A stretch of 64,000 nt of DNA from Aquimarina sediminis (GTDB lineage Bacteria; Bacteroidota; Bacteroidia; Flavobacteriales; Flavobacteriaceae), in the NCBI RefSeq assembly GCF_002895435.1, contig NZ_POYJ01000001.1, positions 868,001 through 932,000 of the forward strand, in the 5' to 3' direction. Position 1 is the first letter of the stretch, and every line of letters begins with the position of its first letter. The position numbers and the translations under genes were made by a program. The notes beneath the pieces are model-generated. The model made no database searches, was not told where the DNA came from, and saw only the letters and a list, made by a program, of their open reading frames with translations. Positions 9,068 to 17,783 of the stretch are shown here, in pieces.

Positions 9068-9532
9068 TTAGATTTCTTCTCCTTCGGGATTAAATATTTT
9101 TTTAAAAGTAAAAGCCCCGGCAGTCAAACCATTTTTATCTATACCTTCAAGTTTGGACATGGCTTCATGCATTGTTGGTATATGATCGCTGTCGATCCAC
9201 CATAGTGCCATATGAGGGCTTTTCATCCTTTCGAACCATTTTCTACCTGCTCTTACAAAATAACTGTGAGCGGTACCGTATGTAAAATTCTTAAGAGTTT
9301 CGAGATCTTCCCATACAGACATATTAATTAGCATCATATCATCTTCTAAGGGGGATTCTATATTCGCTGCGGCACTTCCGTCTTCATCTTTTAACCTCCA
9401 AATAAAACCAGGACTTTCATCAGCCATTTTATTTATAGGATCCAGAAAATCTACAAATTCTTTTAATAAAGGGGAGTCCAAAGGAGCTTTCATTCTTGCA
9501 ATATTAATCTCTGCGATATACTTTTTACTCAT
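9068..9532 (-). CDS. DUF3291 family protein
   Basis: The 154-residue protein fits the DUF3291 family of small proteins with an antibiotic-biosynthesis-monooxygenase-like (dimeric ferredoxin-like) fold. Visible features are an N-terminal strand IAEINIARMKAPLDSP, the FVDFLDPINKMADESPGFIWRL helix/strand, a VWEDLETLKNFTYGTAH segment, and the Trp-rich MALWWIDSDHIPT. No function is established for the family. It precedes the AraC gene by 49 bases on the same strand and they may form a small operon. No signal peptide is visible. Confidence 0.82.
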   Translation of the reverse strand: MSKKYIAEINIARMKAPLDSPLLKEFVDFLDPINKMADESPGFIWRLKDEDGSAAANIESPLEDDMMLINMSVWEDLETLKNFTYGTAHSYFVRAGRKWFERMKSPHMALWWIDSDHIPTMHEAMSKLEGIDKNGLTAGAFTFKKIFNPEGEEI

Positions 9533-9733
9533 ATTTTGATTGCTATTATTATTTAGACTTTCAAAATTAGAGATAAGAGGCTCCTTAGTTTACACCATAA
9601 TCACGGTTGTTTCTGTACTTTTTACAGAAATCATATTGTTATACCAGTTACACTTTGAATTTACCGCAATAAAATGTACCTAGTCATTGTTATTTCTTTA
9701 TCAAAATGGTACGGTACCTGCAAAAATAGATTT

Positions 9734-12118
9734 TTATTCTTTTAGAAGTTTATGAAATGCATCTGCCAGTCGTATCTCTATAAACTTTATAATATGCTCT
9801 TCTGACTTTTCGTTTTCATACATTGAGAATACTTTTGAAGCATTTCGTTTTTTGAGTGCTTTAATGACTCCATCTGGATTTTCGATATCTTGTGGTTTCA
9901 AATTCCATTGTAGCAATGATTGCAGCAACACGGTATGTGATTCATAACGTTTCTCTAGTATTTTTTGTCGCTCCAGATCTTTTGAATCTTTTTCTTCTGC
10001 ACTATTAATTTTGGCACTAAGTACTGTAAATTCATCTCGGATCTGACGATCAATTTCTTGTGCTTCGCTAACCAGTTTTAGGTAAGCTTTATATATCTTC
10101 TCATTATAAAATTCTGCAAATTCTAAATAAGAGTCCATTTCTTTAAGGTAACCAACTGCTATTTCTTTATATACTCTTTTATCTCTTTCTTCTGTTTCTA
10201 AAAGCTGCTCCTTTAATTCACTAACCTTTCCTTTTTTGTCTTTTATAATATGTGCAAATCCTTCTTTTTCTGGTAGCGATAACAATTGCGGTGTAATCTC
10301 TGTGGGCAGCCCTTCAAAACGATAGGTTCTATAATTGATTTTGATAGAATCATTATCTTCTTTTGGTGTTTTAGGCTTTTTGGCTTTCTTTTTAAAGTTT
10401 AGTTTAGGTTTCTTTAGTCCAAACGCATAGTTATACCCAAAAGTTGCTGTAAACTCACTTAATTGTCCATTACTACCTCCTTCTCTAAACAATTGCACGG
10501 CGTTAAGATTAAAATTATGTCTTTCTTTTAGCGTATAGGTAACAGCACTTCTAAGGTTAACTACACTTGTATTGGTTGTCGAACTATTAGAACTGTTATA
10601 ACCAGATGAAAGTCTTACATTCAAGGTTTTCTTTAAATATCGTTTACCTATACTTATAGTAGGTCCCCAGGTAGTTGATTCTTCTCTGCCAATGGTATTG
10701 TAGGTGCCATTAACAGCCGTACTAATACTTAGGTTTCTTTCAGAAAAATTTATGGTATGCCCTATATTCATATTATGAAAAGTAGATGCATCTCCCAGTC
10801 TTACGATCCCCCCCTGCTCATTAGCCACATCATTAAGTGCATAATTGGTAATCAGGTTTTGTCTCGATGTTTTTTTGTTGGATAGTACATAACTCACGGT
10901 TAATGTTGCGGTTTGAGATAGCTGTCTATAATCTAACTCTTCTATTTGTTCATCTAGCAGATCAGCATCATTAATTTCATCAAACTGATTGGGTTTGATA
11001 TTGGTAAATGTGCTAAAGTTAGAATAAGAACCAGAAATATTTAACCGCTCTGATAGTGCCAGGGTACCATTTAACGAGCCTACTGTTCTATTGGTATTGT
11101 TGGCTTTTAAATTATCCAAGTCATCTCTTTGGTATCCAATATTAAGAGCTAGTGTTAACCGATCTCTAAAAAAAGTATTAGAGGCATCAAAAGTTATATT
11201 TTCAAAGTCATTATTAAAGTAATAGGCTCCCAAGGTCTCATAACCGGGATCAATACGTTCGTATCCCACCCCAAGATTTACTCTACCTATAGCGTATCCC
11301 AATCGGGTTTTTACCGCATTATAATATTCTGTAGAAGCTCTATTATTAAATAGCGTGGCTATGGGTGCGATTTCTGTATTTTCTGTCTCCTCTGCTCTGG
11401 TATCTTTGGTAATAGCTGTAGCGGCATATTCTGCCTGTAGGCTAAAACTTTTCCCCAGTTTCACTTCCCCTTCTACACTAACTACCAAGTTTTCTTGTGG
11501 TAATACTCCTTTTACTTCAGGTATAGAGTCAATAGAATTTTGATCATCTTTTGCATAGAACCCAATCACTCCAATTTTATATCGTTCTTTTTCAAAACTA
11601 GTTTTTAGTCCGTACCCCATACGGTTATAGGCTGGGATGGTTCTTGGATCATCGTCATCTTCTGTGGCTTTAAGCAATCGTCCTGCCATAGCACTTACTT
11701 TGATAGCTCCCGGGGGTGTCAGATCAACTCCTCCACCTGTAAACTGGTGTCCACTAAGGGTATAGGGAGAAAAGGTCATACTCACATTACCAACATGCCC
11801 GGTTATCCATTTATACTTAGGGTGCAAGCTTATACGATTAAAATCAAAAGGTAACTGATATCCTAAATCCTCTCCCTGATTCGAAAAACTATAGGATATC
11901 GGTATCGAAAAACTATAAATACTTATATTAAGTGCTCCTTGCAAAAAGTATGTGTATGGCTCTCTATTATTATTTTGATTAGAGTTATAATAAATCCCAC
12001 TCGCAGAAACCTGTCCACTAATTTTAAATGGCTTACTCTGGGTAATAGATTCATAGTCCAACGTTTGGGCGATGGATATAAAAGGTAATAGTATAAGTGC
12101 GAGTAATAGTTTTCTCAA
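9734..12118 (-). CDS. Outer-membrane beta-barrel protein with C-terminal coiled coil (794 aa)
   Basis: A signal peptide (MRKLLLALILLPFISIAQ) precedes about 560 residues of alternating amphipathic strands with aromatic belts (ISIYSFSIPISYSFSN, LNISGSYSNFSTF, FTATFGYNYAFGLKK), typical of outer-membrane barrels. A Lys/Pro-rich linker (about 570-590) leads to a ~210-residue charged helical tail with coiled-coil character, presumably periplasmic. The barrel-plus-periplasmic-coil layout is unusual; I do not recognise a named family. It is on the same strand as, and directly beyond, the toxin locus. An export or anchoring role for that locus is conceivable but unproven. No T9SS sorting domain is present. 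Confidence 0.7.
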   Translation of the reverse strand: MRKLLLALILLPFISIAQTLDYESITQSKPFKISGQVSASGIYYNSNQNNNREPYTYFLQGALNISIYSFSIPISYSFSNQGEDLGYQLPFDFNRISLHPKYKWITGHVGNVSMTFSPYTLSGHQFTGGGVDLTPPGAIKVSAMAGRLLKATEDDDDPRTIPAYNRMGYGLKTSFEKERYKIGVIGFYAKDDQNSIDSIPEVKGVLPQENLVVSVEGEVKLGKSFSLQAEYAATAITKDTRAEETENTEIAPIATLFNNRASTEYYNAVKTRLGYAIGRVNLGVGYERIDPGYETLGAYYFNNDFENITFDASNTFFRDRLTLALNIGYQRDDLDNLKANNTNRTVGSLNGTLALSERLNISGSYSNFSTFTNIKPNQFDEINDADLLDEQIEELDYRQLSQTATLTVSYVLSNKKTSRQNLITNYALNDVANEQGGIVRLGDASTFHNMNIGHTINFSERNLSISTAVNGTYNTIGREESTTWGPTISIGKRYLKKTLNVRLSSGYNSSNSSTTNTSVVNLRSAVTYTLKERHNFNLNAVQLFREGGSNGQLSEFTATFGYNYAFGLKKPKLNFKKKAKKPKTPKEDNDSIKINYRTYRFEGLPTEITPQLLSLPEKEGFAHIIKDKKGKVSELKEQLLETEERDKRVYKEIAVGYLKEMDSYLEFAEFYNEKIYKAYLKLVSEAQEIDRQIRDEFTVLSAKINSAEEKDSKDLERQKILEKRYESHTVLLQSLLQWNLKPQDIENPDGVIKALKKRNASKVFSMYENEKSEEHIIKFIEIRLADAFHKLLKE

Positions 12119-12381
12119 ATGAAGTACGCCTGTAGGTTAATATAGAAAAGATTTAGGTTTTGGGTTCTTACAACCTCTTCATACTAAAGAAATTGAAGGT
12201 GCGAAACTACTAAAAAAACAGGAGTCAGCAAAGAAAAAAGGTGCTAAAGTGGGTGGTTTTATCATAAGCGAATTACTGTAATTCATTACTAATATGGTAA
12301 GGTTTTTTGGAAATGCATTTTATCATTACCTGACAATAAACCTCTTTTATCTATAAAAATCGTTTAAAAACTTGACAGAAA

Positions 12382-12417
12382 GGTTCTGGATTTTAAGAAT
12401 GTTGAAGATCCAGAACC
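12382..12417. repeat. 36-nt hairpin repeat, copy 1
   Basis: The 10-bp arms GGTTCTGGAT (12382-12391) and ATCCAGAACC (12408-12417) pair perfectly around a 16-nt loop. The same arms with a nearly identical loop recur at 43125-43160 in opposite orientation. Here there is no long T run on either side, so it is not an obvious terminator; it lies upstream of the barrel gene. It may be a small repeated palindromic element. Confidence 0.75.
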
Positions 12418-12527
12418 AATTTATAGTACTTTTTGTATAAAATCCCTCTCTCTTGATGATATCTTATAAAATGGTTGTGCTCATACCATTTGTATTTTGA
12501 ATTTAGTCGTTTGTAGTCGGTTATATT

Positions 12528-12737
12528 TGCTCTGCAATGATTGCAGAAGGACTTGTTGCCATGACAAGAGCTTCCGCAAGCATTGCAAGACCCATTGTTG
12601 ATACGACAATCGCATCAGCAAGTAATGTAAAGGCAATAGTTGTGGTGTAGATTGACTCTGCAACCATTGCAGAGCTAATTGTAGTGCTTTAGATACCTTC
12701 AGCAAGTATTGTACAGGGTAGTGTTTCATAAAATGTG
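12528..12737. repeat. Five tandem 42-nt repeats (14-codon period)
   Basis: Five degenerate units start at exactly 12528, 12570, 12612, 12654 and 12696. Each has a conserved core of the type tcNgcaaNNattgNa followed by atagttg-like sequence. Because 42 is a multiple of three, both strands keep a periodic reading frame. The plus frame reads SASIA-like 14-residue units but has stops at 12648 and 12690. The minus frame stays open for 87 Leu/Gln-rich codons. This may be a decayed repeat-protein gene or a minisatellite in front of the DUF6261 gene. Confidence 0.8.
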
Positions 12738-12836
12738 TTAACAACTCATAGCAACAGGTAACCTTTTGCTAGTTAGAGACATATACTAATATGGTGGATA
12801 TTTCCACTCTTATTATTAACTTAAAAAATTTAATAA

Positions 12837-13571
12837 ATGAACACACCTTATTTGAACCGTTATCGTAATGGAGAGTATTTACAGTATATGACAGATTTTC
12901 TGGATCTACTGAGTAAACAGGACTTACAAGTATTGCAACTTACTACACAACAAGAAACTCTAGAACCTATTGTTGCAAAGATCGATGCTGCATTTAAACA
13001 AAGTTACGGAAGTGGATTAACCCAGGAAGTTATAGCTCTTGATGAGCGCAGAGATCGTGCAATTGTAGGATTAAGAAGTGTTGCAGATAGCTACAAATAT
13101 CATTTTGATAAGAGTATTTCTGAGGCAGCCACAGCATTATATACGAATATTGCATCGCATGGGGATAATATCCAACGTCTTAGCTACCAAGAAGAGACAG
13201 CTGTTATTAATAGCATTGCCAAAGATTGGGATACCGAACCAGAGTTAAAAGCTGCTGTTATGAAGCTTGGTCTAGAAAACTGGCATGAAGAATTAAAAGA
13301 AAGTAATGCTAACTTCTCTGTCAAATATCTTGATCGTGTAGACGAGGCAGCTTTGAATCCATTGGCAGATATTCCAGAGCTAAGAAATCAGGCAACAGAA
13401 GCATACCGAATATTGGTTAATCATATTAGAGCCCATGCTACTCTTAGTGGCAAAGAAACTTACAATATTATTCTTAACCAGATTGATGTTTTGGCGGGGC
13501 AATATAATCAAGTAGTGACAAACCGTTCTAACAACAGCTCGAATGATAATGATTCATCAACGGAAATCTAA
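12837..13571 (+). CDS. DUF6261-like helical protein
   Basis: The 244-residue, almost wholly helical, soluble protein opens with MNTPYLNRYRNGEYLQYMTDFLDLL and has heptad-like spacing throughout. It closes with YNIILNQIDVLAGQYNQVV and an Asn/Ser-rich tail (NRSNNSSNDNDSSTEI). This layout matches the DUF6261 family, which is common in Bacteroidota and has no known function. It is the only plus-strand gene between 1 and 45 kb, and it stands directly after the 42-nt repeats. No signal peptide or membrane segment is visible. The family assignment is from memory of the N-terminal motif and overall length. Confidence 0.72.
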   Translation: MNTPYLNRYRNGEYLQYMTDFLDLLSKQDLQVLQLTTQQETLEPIVAKIDAAFKQSYGSGLTQEVIALDERRDRAIVGLRSVADSYKYHFDKSISEAATALYTNIASHGDNIQRLSYQEETAVINSIAKDWDTEPELKAAVMKLGLENWHEELKESNANFSVKYLDRVDEAALNPLADIPELRNQATEAYRILVNHIRAHATLSGKETYNIILNQIDVLAGQYNQVVTNRSNNSSNDNDSSTEI

Positions 13572-13683
13572 CTCACATTGGGGGGCTGACTTTTTAAAAA
13601 TAGTTTAGAGTACTACTTTTGGCACGAATCAACATTATTATTTAGCTAATTGTCGCACTGGGCTATTCAATAAAAACTCAGGA

Positions 13684-13737
13684 AAAGCTTGTCGAAGTGC
13701 TCCTAAATTTAGGTTTTTATAGTCTTCGACAAGCTTT
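13684..13737. repeat. 14-bp inverted repeat (cttcgacaagcttt)
   Basis: Arms at 13684-13697 (aaagcttgtcgaag) and 13724-13737 (cttcgacaagcttt) are perfectly complementary with a 26-nt loop. The cttcgacaagct core resembles small palindromic repeats I recall from Bacteroidota intergenic regions. It lies in the 3' region of the DUF6261 gene and abuts a second, stronger hairpin. Confidence 0.7.
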
Positions 13738-13777
13738 ATACATTAAAACCAATCTAAAAAGATTGGTTTTAATGTAT
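13738..13777. terminator. Perfect 17-bp hairpin between convergent genes
   Basis: Arms 13738-13754 and 13761-13777 pair without mismatch around a 6-nt loop (taaaaa). It lies between the plus-strand DUF6261 gene and the minus-strand gene ending at 13800, so it most likely ends transcription from both sides. Confidence 0.7.
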
Positions 13778-13799
13778 AGTTTTATGTCCTTATATTTTA

Positions 13800-14864
13800 T
13801 TAAGCTGATTCTTTCTCAAAAATATGGAGAGTGTTATTTCTATCCAATACTCCAATCTTTCCTTCTGATATTTTTAAATCCCGTAATAAACTCAAAACAA
13901 AAGAATCTTCTGTTTGTATCTTTAAATCATGATTCCATACAATTTCGAAGTTGTTTCTATCCATAACAATAACTACTCCTTTTGGTCCATCATAAAAATA
14001 GAAATAGTTATCATCAAATTTAAACCCTTCATTTCCTCCCATCTCACATTGTAATCCCTTTAACGAGGAAGCCATATTTCTCCATACTTTTTTCGGATTA
14101 GATTTATTTAAATCTACTTCAAAATAATCTTCTCCACTAATAAGAATAATCTTACCTGTATTACTGTCTAACTTATATTGCGAACTAATATACACATGCC
14201 CTAAATCTTCATACCATCCCCTTTCTGTATTATTTTCTATAGCGTAACCTAAGTAATGTTTTTCTTTTCCTGTATCTATATCAACTCCAAGTAAAAAACC
14301 ATTATTTAAAACCATCCATAAGGTATTATCATATACTCCTAAAAAGCTAGTAACTTCTATACTATTCAATTCGGTTGACGTGCGATTGGCTTTAAATCCT
14401 TTTTTGTTTAAAACTTGACAGACCCATATTGGTTTTCCATCAAACACCTTTCGGGCTATTATATTATTGTTATTGTTATTAAAAATTTTATCTTCAAAAA
14501 CGATGTTTCCTATAAATTCGTTAGTTTCAAATAAAATTTTTTTTTCTTTTAAAGAAAAAATGCCAAAGGTCTGATCAAATAGCCCTCCAGAATAAAATTT
14601 CATATATATATTGTTTTGGTCTACAATAGAAAAGTGAATTTCACTTTCCAATTCAATTTCCTTAACAACACATTCTTTATCTATATATTGAATTTTATTG
14701 CCTAATAGATTATAAAAAAAACTCGATTTCAATTCATAATCATCTTTTAATACTAATAGTTTCTTATGATTTAAGAATAAGTTATTGTTTTTGATATATA
14801 AGAGACCACATGAACTATAATTATAGTCTTCAATTTTTTCTATGTCTATATTAGAGCTATACAT
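13800..14864 (-). CDS. Putative immunity protein (354 aa), beta-propeller-like
   Basis: I do not recognise the family. The sequence is a succession of short strands with turn residues (GLLYIKNNNLFLNHKKLLVL, IWVCQVLNKKGFK, TLWMVLNNGFLLGVDIDTGKEKHYLG, FYFYDGPKGVVIVMDRNNFEIVW). This resembles PQQ/WD-type propellers in which residues such as VDIDTGKE close a blade. It has no signal peptide. The start codon is 3 bases after the stop of the nuclease-toxin tail, the usual position of an immunity gene. Its very low GC content, like that of the toxin tail, fits horizontally moving cassettes. An immunity role is inferred from position. Confidence 0.55.
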   Translation of the reverse strand: MYSSNIDIEKIEDYNYSSCGLLYIKNNNLFLNHKKLLVLKDDYELKSSFFYNLLGNKIQYIDKECVVKEIELESEIHFSIVDQNNIYMKFYSGGLFDQTFGIFSLKEKKILFETNEFIGNIVFEDKIFNNNNNNIIARKVFDGKPIWVCQVLNKKGFKANRTSTELNSIEVTSFLGVYDNTLWMVLNNGFLLGVDIDTGKEKHYLGYAIENNTERGWYEDLGHVYISSQYKLDSNTGKIILISGEDYFEVDLNKSNPKKVWRNMASSLKGLQCEMGGNEGFKFDDNYFYFYDGPKGVVIVMDRNNFEIVWNHDLKIQTEDSFVLSLLRDLKISEGKIGVLDRNNTLHIFEKESA

Positions 14865-14867
14865 TTT

Positions 14868-16025
14868 TCAATTTGTTTTTACAAAGTCAAAAATAAATGT
14901 TTTTAAAACATCTTTATGTTCCAAAATTTGTTTAAAATTATTTTTGGTTATCTCTATTTCTTTTCCTTCCAATTTAATTTTCTTTCCTCTAAACAAATCT
15001 CCTTTTTCTTTCCAAATATCATCAACATTATTTTTAAATATTTTCTTAAACTTATTCTTCCAAACCAATTCATCTGCTTTAGAGACATTAAAAACATAGT
15101 TTAACTCTGTTAAATCCGTTATATCTTTTAAATATTCTTTAAATTGTTTTATATGCTCTTTTGTTCCAAAACCATCTGGCAAATAACTTTTATACTCAAT
15201 GTATTTTAATGTTTTTCCATTTACAAATTTAAGGTCAAAAAAGTTGTCGGATGTATCAAACTTACCTCCTAGACTTGATACGTCTTCAGCTTTATATCCT
15301 TTTTCTCTCATGTCTTTAAACATGTGTTGGATACCATCTCTTCCCCTAAAATTACGAGTTAATAGCTCTTGTCCAAACATTTTACTATCCATTTTATCAC
15401 CAAACTCCTTTAAACAATACGTCGTATTATCTATAATCTCATGTAACATAGGCATATATGCTTTATATCCACCTGTATCTGGACAAGTTGCACAGCGTAC
15501 ATCATTATAAGCTTTTAAAAAATTCTGTATTCCTCCAATTTTTGGATGATCAAACAATGAAACAAGTTCATCGCTTTTTAATACTTTACCTAAGGTCTGT
15601 AAAACATCAAAATCTTTTGCAAAGGATGTTTTTTTACCAATACTATTTTTAAGCAATTTCCAAGCCGCAACAATATCCTCTGTCAAATCATCAATATGCT
15701 TCGCAAAATCTGGTGTATCTGCAATATCATCTAATAACCTAATCACATCCCCATCAGCTTTATTGATAATATCCGCTTTTTGTAGCAGTTTACCTACATT
15801 ATCAGCCCCCAGTTTTTCTACCAACTGTTTTGCTTTATTTATGCTGGTAATATTAAAGCCGTCTTTTAATTGATTCGCTAGTGCTTCAAGGTTACCTAAC
15901 TCTTCTACCACTACACGATAAGCGCCATTGGTATCACTTACAATTTTAAGTATTCGGTTTTCGAATTCTTTGATACCATTATGAACACCAATGCCTTCGG
16001 GTAACTCTAAGGCAAAGACGGTATT
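14868..16025 (-). pseudogene. 5'-truncated polymorphic toxin tail with PD-(D/E)XK-like nuclease domain
   Basis: The open frame begins right after a TGA stop (16026-16028) and has no ATG. The only candidate internal start is GTG at 15911, which more likely encodes Val, since the frame upstream reads as coherent protein (VFALELPEGIGVHNGIKEF). It therefore looks like the 3' part of a larger toxin gene left as an orphan cassette. Numbered from the GTG, a nuclease motif is seen as Asp226 (FFDLKF) and Glu239-x-Lys241 (YIEYKSY), the layout of PD-(D/E)XK toxins. A helical pretoxin part (1-190) precedes it, and a CATC pair (Cys140/Cys143) may bind metal. The partner gene 13800-14864 follows after 3 bases. 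Expression would need recombination onto an intact N-terminus or use of the GTG. Confidence 0.65.
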
Positions 16026-16079
16026 TCAAATAAATTGGAAATATTAAAACTCCTATATAATAGGACTATCTTATACCGA

Positions 16080-16534
16080 TTAAGATATTAAATCCTCTTC
16101 TGAATACAATCTCGAAAGAAACTCTTCAAAAGAATTTGAGATATACTCTGTTTCATATACTTCTTCTCCATTATCAACAATTCCTTCATGTTTCCACAAA
16201 ATAATATTAGGTTCAAGATTATCCGTATTATAATCAAAACATAAATAATCACCACTTGGTTCTGAACCAAAGGGATAAACTTTAAACGGTAATATGTCTT
16301 TAATTCTAGAATGAACATCTAGCACATTATTTGAATTGTTCAAATTAAAGTCTAGTAAATTACTAAAAACCTTCTCTTTTGACATATCTGTATCAAATAT
16401 GTTTTTTGTCGGATAACCTCCATTATTTTCTAAAATAATTTTCCGAAAATACTGTGCAATTTTACCCCAAATTTTAATTCAATTGTTTCTAAAAAAAGTT
16501 TATCATTAAGCGTTTCAATATACTTCCATTCCAT
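16080..16534 (-). pseudogene. SUKH (SMI1/KNR4)-type immunity gene, frameshifted
   Basis: An ATG at 16534 opens a frame starting MEWKYIETLNDKLF that runs into a stop after about 37 codons. The continuation is one frame off: RKIILENNGGYPTKNIFDT, then the intact C-terminal part from 16385 (FKVYPFGSEPSGDYLCFDY, ILWKHEG, SFEEFLSRLY). Joined, this is a normal SUKH/SMI1-KNR4 immunity protein with its NNGGYP and PFG..P.GDY motifs. The break lies near 16446-16449, a short A run, and is explained by loss of one base. A sequencing error is possible. It sits behind another SUKH-type gene and before the orphan nuclease tail, so it is probably a relic immunity gene. Confidence 0.72.
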
Positions 16535-16653
16535 AATTAACTGTTCTATTTTTGCTTTTACCTATCTATTCTCTATATTTTTTTACCACTCATATGTCTT
16601 GATAAGCCATGCGCAACTTCATCTATTAGTATTGATAGAACTGGAAATGCATT

Positions 16654-17223
16654 TTACACACTATTTTCTTTTACTCTCCAAAAATCTTCTCCCCAATTTT
16701 TATAAAATTTTTCAGTATCTATTTTCTCATCGAAATTTTCAAAATTTACTACAATTGGCTTGATGTTTAGGAGTACTTCATAGATATTATTAGCAATAAA
16801 ATTAATTTCCTCAGTATCTTGAGTTAAATATATTTCATCTTGATTATCTTCATTAATCCCTACTAATAAACCTCCATTAAAACCATGAATACTTATAGGT
16901 AATAAACCATATTGGTTAACATAATGTTTGTACCCTTCACAAATAAATAATTCATTTATATCCATGAAATTTTCTAAAGATAGCTCATCATCATCTATAC
17001 TATAAGAATCCTTATTTTTAGAAGAATATATATAGGCAATAAAACTATTTGCTTCCCTAGAATCAGAAACTTTATAGGTTTGATGAGTAAAATAAGGATT
17101 AAGAACATTCAAAAAACTCTTATAAACAGGAGGTAACTGTACTTCATTTTGCTTTTCTATTTCTTCGATATTAATTTTTTTATTTCGAAATCTTAAAAAA
17201 CTAATTTGTTCTTTATTTATCAT
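16654..17223 (-). CDS. SUKH-like (SMI1/KNR4) immunity protein
   Basis: The 189-residue soluble protein has a SUKH-type start (INIEEIEKQNEVQLPPVYKSFLNVLN, where LP..YK.FL is the typical first motif). A YGLLPISIHGFNGGLLVGINED strand pair around 108-130 and a C-terminal FYKNWGEDFWRVKE follow. SUKH proteins neutralise diverse secreted nuclease or other toxins by direct binding. No toxin immediately precedes it; the gene before it (17401-17781) is the likely immunity gene of the 1284-residue toxin. It may therefore be an orphan immunity gene protecting against toxins of other strains. Very low GC content matches its cassette neighbours. Function is inferred from family and context. Confidence 0.65.
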   Translation of the reverse strand: MINKEQISFLRFRNKKINIEEIEKQNEVQLPPVYKSFLNVLNPYFTHQTYKVSDSREANSFIAYIYSSKNKDSYSIDDDELSLENFMDINELFICEGYKHYVNQYGLLPISIHGFNGGLLVGINEDNQDEIYLTQDTEEINFIANNIYEVLLNIKPIVVNFENFDEKIDTEKFYKNWGEDFWRVKENSV

Positions 17224-17400
17224 AATATTTATTTCCCAGTTGAATCCAAGCGAAAAAATACCTAGTACTGATTTAGTGTTGGCATTATTCTATATTATCA
17301 AATTTCCCATCCATTACACCTATTTTAAACAAAAAAATAGAAGAAACAAATCAATTACTCCCTCATGAAAATTTATATCCTTTGTCTGATCATCTTAAAA

Positions 17401-17781
17401 CTAAGATTCTTCATTCATAGATTCCCAATACCTTTGTTCCTGAGGAATTAAATCAAGAAAAACTTTTATATCTTCAATCCAAACCCCTTTCCATATTTCG
17501 GGTACTCTATCTTCTAAAGCTTGGTCATAATAATTATTTACTAATTCCTTATTATCAAAATCAATCAATAGTTGAGGAAGATTATTTTTTAATAAATCTA
17601 TTGTATATAATGACAAGTCTAATTCAAACTTAGCTATAAATTCAAAATAACTCTTATCATTAATTTCACGATCCCAATCATCAAGTAACCAAGTAGAGTT
17701 TTCTGAATAATAAAAAGCTCCATTCCCGTTTTTTATAATATAAACTACGATGCCACCACTTAAAATTAAATTATCATTCAT
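17401..17781 (-). CDS. Putative immunity protein of the 1284-residue toxin (126 aa)
   Basis: I do not recognise the family. It is a small acidic cytoplasmic protein with strands at the start (LILSGGIVVYIIKNGNGAFYYSEN) and helices at the end (DIKVFLDLIPQEQRYWESMNEES). The ATG follows the stop of the 1284-residue FN3/toxin gene by 2 bases, which suggests coupled translation and is the standard place for a cognate immunity gene. Direct inhibition of the toxin tail by binding is the simplest role. The call rests on position and size alone. Confidence 0.55.
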   Translation of the reverse strand: MNDNLILSGGIVVYIIKNGNGAFYYSENSTWLLDDWDREINDKSYFEFIAKFELDLSLYTIDLLKNNLPQLLIDFDNKELVNNYYDQALEDRVPEIWKGVWIEDIKVFLDLIPQEQRYWESMNEES

Positions 17782-17783
17782 TA

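Larger units (their letters stand above)
12119..12836. other. 718-base intergenic region with hairpin and tandem repeats
   Basis: No convincing gene is present. It contains a 36-nt hairpin at 12382-12417 and five 42-nt tandem repeats at 12528-12737, both listed separately. A start-less open stretch on the plus strand (12141-12281, 46 codons, Lys/Gly-rich) could be a gene remnant. Promoters for the divergent genes at 12118 (minus) and 12837 (plus) should lie here, but I saw no exact consensus. Confidence 0.55.

Noticed and set aside
12141-12281. Start-less plus-strand frame of 46 codons with Lys/Gly-rich end
   Set aside because: No start codon, short, and no recognisable family; noted only as a possible gene remnant.
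12528-12737. CRISPR array
   Set aside because: The units are contiguous and degenerate, without conserved repeats separated by unique spacers, and no cas genes are present.
12481-12744. 87-codon open frame on the minus strand, Leu/Gln-rich
   Set aside because: It exists because the 42-nt repeat preserves all frames; composition is that of a shadow frame, and no start context or homology pattern supports it.
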